A DNA stretch of 64,000 nucleotides from Plotosus lineatus (Eukaryota; Chordata; Actinopteri; Siluriformes; Plotosidae). The notes below the pieces were generated by a model. It was not told where the DNA came from, did not search any database, and saw only the letters and a list, made by a program, of their open reading frames with translations. A program made the translations under genes and the position numbers. Positions 60,100-64,000 of this stretch are shown in pieces (positions within the stretch are counted from its first letter, which is position 1; every line of letters starts with the position of its first letter). The stretch is from NCBI GenBank assembly GCA_024760905.1, contig CM045750.1, positions 13,854,419-13,918,418 of the forward strand, given 5' to 3'.

Positions 60100-60993
60100 T
60101 CAGGGGTCGCCACAGCAAATCATCCGCCTCCACCTCACCCTGTCCTCCGCATCTTCTTTTCTGACTCCAACGACCTTCATGTCTTCCTTCACCACATCCA
60201 TAAATCTCTTCTTCGGTCTTCCTCGAGGCCTTCTGCCTGGTAGTTCCAACCTCAGCATCCTACTGCCAATATACTCACTATCCCTCCTCTGTACATGTCC
60301 AAACCATCTCAATCTAGCCTCTCTGACTTTGTCTCCAAAACATCTTACGTGGGCTGTCCCTCTGATATACTCATTTCTGATCCTATCCATCCTCGTTACT
60401 CCCAGGAGAACTCTCAACATTTTCATCTCCGCTACCTCCAGCTCTGCCTCCTGCCTTTTCCTCAGCGCCACTGTTTCTAAGCCATACAACATCGCTGGCC
60501 TCACCACCATCTTGTACACTTTTCCCTTCATTCTTGCTGACACTCTCCTATCGCACATCACACCGGATACTTTTCTCCAACCATTCCAGCCTGCCTGCAC
60601 ACGCTTCTTCACCTCTTTTCCACACTCTCCATTGCTCTGGATTGTTGAGCCTAAGTACTTAAAATCCTCCACCTTCGTTATCTCTGCTCCCTGTAACATC
60701 ACCGTTCCTCCTGGGTCCTTCTCATTCACACACATGTATTCTGATTTTCTGAGGCTAACCTTCATTCCTCTCCTTTCCAGGGCATACCTCCACCTCTCGA
60801 GATTTTCCTGCACTTGTTCTCTGCTCTCACTACAGATCACGATGTCATCTGCAAACATCATAGTCCATGGAGATTCTTGTCTCACCTCATCTGTCAGCCT
60901 GTCCATCACCATAGCAAACAAGAAGGGCTCAGAGCTGACCCTTGATGCAGTCCCACCTCCACCTTGAATTGGCCGGTCACACCGACAGCACAC
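60100..60993 (-). pseudogene. RTE RT palm/C-terminus (copy F)
   Basis: SPWTMMFADDIVICSES gives the catalytic FADD at residues 47-50, followed by DFKYLGSTIQSNGECGKEVK, LRWFGHVQRRDSEYIGSRML and GRRPRGRPKKRFMDV. The usual VGLHQGSALSP box just upstream is garbled by indels. A preceding piece at 60995-61237 has VDLEKAYDRVPREELWYCMR. Confidence 0.87.
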
Positions 60994-61178
60994 CTCACCA
61001 CTGTCTTACATCTCTCATACATGTCCTGCACCACTCTAACATACTTCTCTGCCCTCCAGACTTCCTCATGCAATACCACAGTTCTTCTCTTGGCACCCTG
61101 TCATATGCTTTTTCCAGATCCACAAAGGCACAATGTAGCTCCCTCTGACCTTCTCTCTGTACTTCTCTATTAACATCC

Positions 61179-61894
61179 TCAAGGCAAACATTGCATCTGT
61201 GGTGCTCTTTCTGGCATGAAACCAAACTGTTGTTCACAAATGCTGACCTCTGCCCTTAGTCTAGCTTCCACTATTCTTTCCCATAACTTCCTCGTATGGC
61301 TCATCAACTTTATCCCTCTGTAGTTGCTGCAACTCTGCACGTCTCCCTTGTTCTTAAAAATGGGCACCAGCACACTTCTCCTCCACTCCTCCGGCATCTG
61401 CTCACTCTCTAGTACCGTGTTGAATGTTCTTGTCAGAAAATCTACTGCTACCTCTCCTAGACACTTCCATACCTCCACAGGTATATCATCAGGACCAACT
61501 GCCTTTCCATTCTTCATCCTCTTCAATGCCCTTCTCACTTCACCCTTACTGATCTTTGCTACATCCTGCTCCTCAATGGTTACCTCTTCTACTCTTTTTT
61601 CTCTCACATTTTCCTCATTCATCAGCTCTTCAAAGTACTCTTCCAACTTCCCAGCACACTTCTGTCATTAGTCAATAGAGTTCCCTCTCTGTCCTTTATC
61701 AATCTAACTTGCTGCACGTCCTTCCCATCTCTATTTCTCTGCTGTGCCAACCTGTATAGATCATTTTCTCCCTCTTTACTATCCAACCTATCATACAAGT
61801 CATCATATGCCCTCTGTTTGGCCTTAGCCACTGCTACTTTCGCCTTCACGCTGTGTCTCCTTGTACTCCTGTTTACCCTCTTTGGTCCTCTCAA
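61179..61894 (-). pseudogene. RTE linker and N-terminal RT (copy F)
   Basis: 61622-61894 carries KAKQRAYDDLYDRLDSKEGE and QQRNRDGKDVQQVRLIKDRE; 61179-61646 carries RALKRMKNGKAVGPDDIPVE, VLVPIFKNKGDVQSC, NYRGIKLMSH and EQQFGFMPERA. These are linker and RT fingers; a frame break separates the two pieces. Confidence 0.85.
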
Positions 61895-62397
61895 TGTCCC
61901 ACTTCTTCTTAGCTAACCTCTTCCTTTGTACACACTCCTGCACTTCCTCATTCCACCACCAAGTCTCCTTATCTACTTTCCTTCCAGAGGACACACACCA
62001 AGTACTCTCCTACCTGTGTCCCTGATCACATTTGCTGTGGTTGTCCAGTCATTTGGAAGCACTTCCTGGCCACCCAAAGCCTGTTTCAACTCCTCCTTGA
62101 AGACAACACGACACTCTTCCTTTTCAGCTTCCACCACCTTGTCTTCTGCTCTGCCTTTGCCTTTTTCACCTTTCTCACCATCAGAGTCATCCTGCACACC
62201 ACCATCCTATGCTGTTTGGCAACACTCTCACCCACGATGACTTTGCAGTCACTGACTTCCTTCAAATTACATCGCCTACACAAGATGTAGTCTACCTGTG
62301 TGCTCCTACCTCCGCTTTTATAAGTCACCCTATGCTCCTGTTTCTTCTCGAACAAAGTATTCACCACAGCCATTTCCATCCTTTTTTGCAAAATCTA

Positions 62398-62847
62398 TCA
62401 ACATCTGTCCTTCTGCGTCCTGTCCTGGATACCAAACCTGCCCATCACTTCTCGTCCCCTCTGTTTCCTGCACCAACATGTCCATTGAAGTCTGCACCAA
62501 TGACCACTCTTTTCACCTCTGGTGGTACTCTGCATCACTTCATCTAAATCACTCCAGAATCTCTCCTTCTCTTCTAGCTCACGCCCTGCCTGTGGGGCAT
62601 AAGCACTAACAACATTGAGCATTACACCTTCAATTTCTAACTTGAGACTCATCACTCTGTCTGACACTCTTTTCACTTTTAGAACATTCCTGACAAACTC
62701 CTCCTTCAAGATGACTCCGACTCCATTTCTCTTCCCATCCACACCGTGATAAAATAGCTTAAACCCTGCTCCTAAGCTTTTAGCTTTGCTACCTTTCCAC
62801 CTGGTCTCCTGAACACACAGTATGTCCACCTTCCTCCTCTGCATCAT
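62398..62847 (-). pseudogene. RTE endonuclease domain (copy F)
   Basis: MMQRRKVDILCVQETRWKGS, GAGFKLFYHGVDGKRNGVGV, LNVVSAYAPQAGRE, then a frameshift inside the segment that reads VVIGADFNGHVG in copy B. The continuation at 62086-62391 has HRVTYKSGGRSTQVDYILCR and ESVAKQHRMVVCRM, the end of the endonuclease. Confidence 0.85.
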
Positions 62848-64000
62848 GTCAACCAGCTCTCTACCTTTCTGTGCACAGTTCCAACATTCAAAGTCCCCAC
62901 TCTCAGTCCTAGACTCATGCCTTTCCTCTTCTCTCTCTGCCTACGGACACGCCTCCCCACCTCTCCTTCTTCGGACGCCTTCGACCAACAGTAGTCCAAT
63001 TTCCATCAGCACCCTGTTGATTGACAGCACTGATGGCGGTCGTTGTTAACCCGGGCCTCGACCGATCCGGTATGGAGGTAATACTTTTGATTTGCATTTT
63101 AAGTAATTGGCATTGGTTTTACGTCGGATGCCCTTCCTGACACAACCCTCTGCATTTCTCCGGGCTTGGGACCGGCATGAGGGGGAGAGACACTCGTTAG
63201 TGCCCCCCCACCTCATGGCTGCATTCTTACAGTTTCATAAGTGCAATCTGTTAAAATCTGTTTTACAGTTTGCATAGCCAGTGTAACAAGATTGTCATTT
63301 CACAATCGCTTAAGGGTAAAACTGCAAAAAAATAGGACTCCGCCAGTTCATATGAGCCAATATATAAATCACTGTGGCTATTATCATCTGAAATTTCTCT
63401 ATTTTTGTTTTTCTCCTTATTATCTTCTCCGCTAAAGCTATTACCTTCTTCACTAGGTCTATGATCTTCATCTCTGCTGTCAACATCCCTGCTTTGGTCT
63501 ATTATCTTCTACAGAAAACCTTCCATGAGTTTGCCTCGGAATGTCTCTGCAAATCTGGTAACATGCTGCCACCTGGAGAACGCAGTGGATATTACAGGCT
63601 GGATTTACTGACGAGCAATGCTCATCAACAAAGCACAGAAAGGGGTTAATAAATGATTCATATGCAAATTATTTATGTATTTTAAGCAATAACATCAGTT
63701 AGTCTTCTATTTATACTGAGCTGTAAGGAATGACAATTCAATGTTGATCCTGTATACCAAGTGTAGCGCAAAGGTTGGAAAGTTCTGACCCGCTTTATGG
63801 GAGACTATGTATTTATTTTCAATTTCTGAAAGTTTCTTCAAAAGTTAAATTTGGTATTCAATAAGGACTCGATTTAAAGCCGTTGTGTTTGTCCCACATC
63901 CGCAAATCAATAGGACTCAGATAAAAAAATTGTAGAATGTGTTTATCTATGCATAATGGATGAGTATACTGCTAAAATGGATTTCAAATAAGTCAGCAAC

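Larger units (their letters stand above)
60061..63225 (-). mobile_element. RTE-type LINE copy F (full length, 3165 bp)
   Basis: Flanked by an exact 19-bp duplication CTTACAGTTTCATAAGTGC (60042-60060, 63226-63244). On the minus strand: a 5' leader of about 300 bp with CAGGAAGGGCATCCGACGTA and a CCGGGTTAAC site, the endonuclease, linker, RT, and the 3' end GCGACCCCTGAAGGGAGCAG with a GAAGAAGAAG tail. It defines both ends of this family. Several frameshifts make it inactive. By protein sequence it is RTE-like, possibly of the Expander type described in fish. Confidence 0.92.
56829..64000 (-). other. diaph2: intron upstream of exon A (partial)
   Basis: Contains a V-SINE scrap, an RTE copy split by a Tigger-like element, a truncated Tigger-like element and a full-length RTE. 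No further diaph2 exon was recognised. About 59340-60040 and 63245-64000 hold nothing I can assign. Confidence 0.8.

Noticed and set aside
60032..60967. Long plus-strand ORF (311 residues), and similar ones at 26384-27292 (minus) and 54553-55206 (plus)
   Set aside because: They are antisense to RTE reverse transcriptase; the AG-rich sense strand leaves few stops on the other strand.
63358..63660. Possible coding exon near the right edge
   Set aside because: Repeated TATTATCTTCT-type phrases and no recognisable formin sequence; more likely diverged repeat or plain intron.

Overview
This is vertebrate genomic DNA, almost certainly from a ray-finned fish. The only host gene I can support is a large internal part of one split gene, diaph2 (a diaphanous-related formin), transcribed on the minus strand. 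Eleven exons (named A to K here, in transcription order) lie between 56828 and 4066. All have consensus GT/AG borders. Their phases join into one open frame of 1498 coding bases (499 codons plus one base). They encode the end of the FH3/dimerisation region, the coiled coil, a short proline-rich FH1 and about two thirds of the FH2 actin-nucleating domain. The 5' part of the gene (GTPase-binding and armadillo-like inhibitory region) lies beyond 64000 in the chromosome, and the 3' part (end of FH2 and the DAD tail) lies to the left of position 1.

Everything else is intron, about 97 percent of the window, and much of it is transposable elements and simple repeats. Non-LTR elements: an RTE-type LINE in six copies (one full length with a 19-bp target duplication), L2-clade fragments and Rex3-like fragments. 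SINEs: a tRNA-derived family called SINE-A here (about 14 copies or fragments), a second tRNA-type family called SINE-B (2 copies) and V-SINE/DANA-like copies. DNA transposons: several pogo/Tigger-like short families with TA duplications, a decayed hAT of the Charlie/GTF2IRD2 type, two hAT miniature elements and an IS630-like fragment. There is also a Ty3/gypsy RT remnant. Long CA/GT, TA, GA/CT and trinucleotide tracts are scattered throughout.

Layout from left to right: 1-4065 intron after exon K (SINE-A, Charlie-type hAT split by a Tigger element, another Tigger element); exon K 4066-4195; L2, gypsy, hAT and SINE sequence; exon J 9687-9926; repeats including a hAT carrying a 29-bp minisatellite; exons I and H 18564-19890; a 12-kb intron with Tigger and RTE copies; exons G, F, E 31841-34866; a 9-kb intron; exons D and C 44112-44627; exon B 47609-47727; a 9-kb intron with an L2 copy; exon A 56707-56828; then RTE copies to the right edge.

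I saw no operon, CRISPR array, non-coding RNA gene or undescribed defence-type system. The most interesting signals are nested insertions whose target duplications give their order, SINE/RTE chimeras, a hAT element that has grown a minisatellite, a symmetric candidate alternative exon just before FH1, and dinucleotide tracts within about 25 bases of two diaph2 splice donors. Protein-family matches are by recall of conserved motifs, not by a search.
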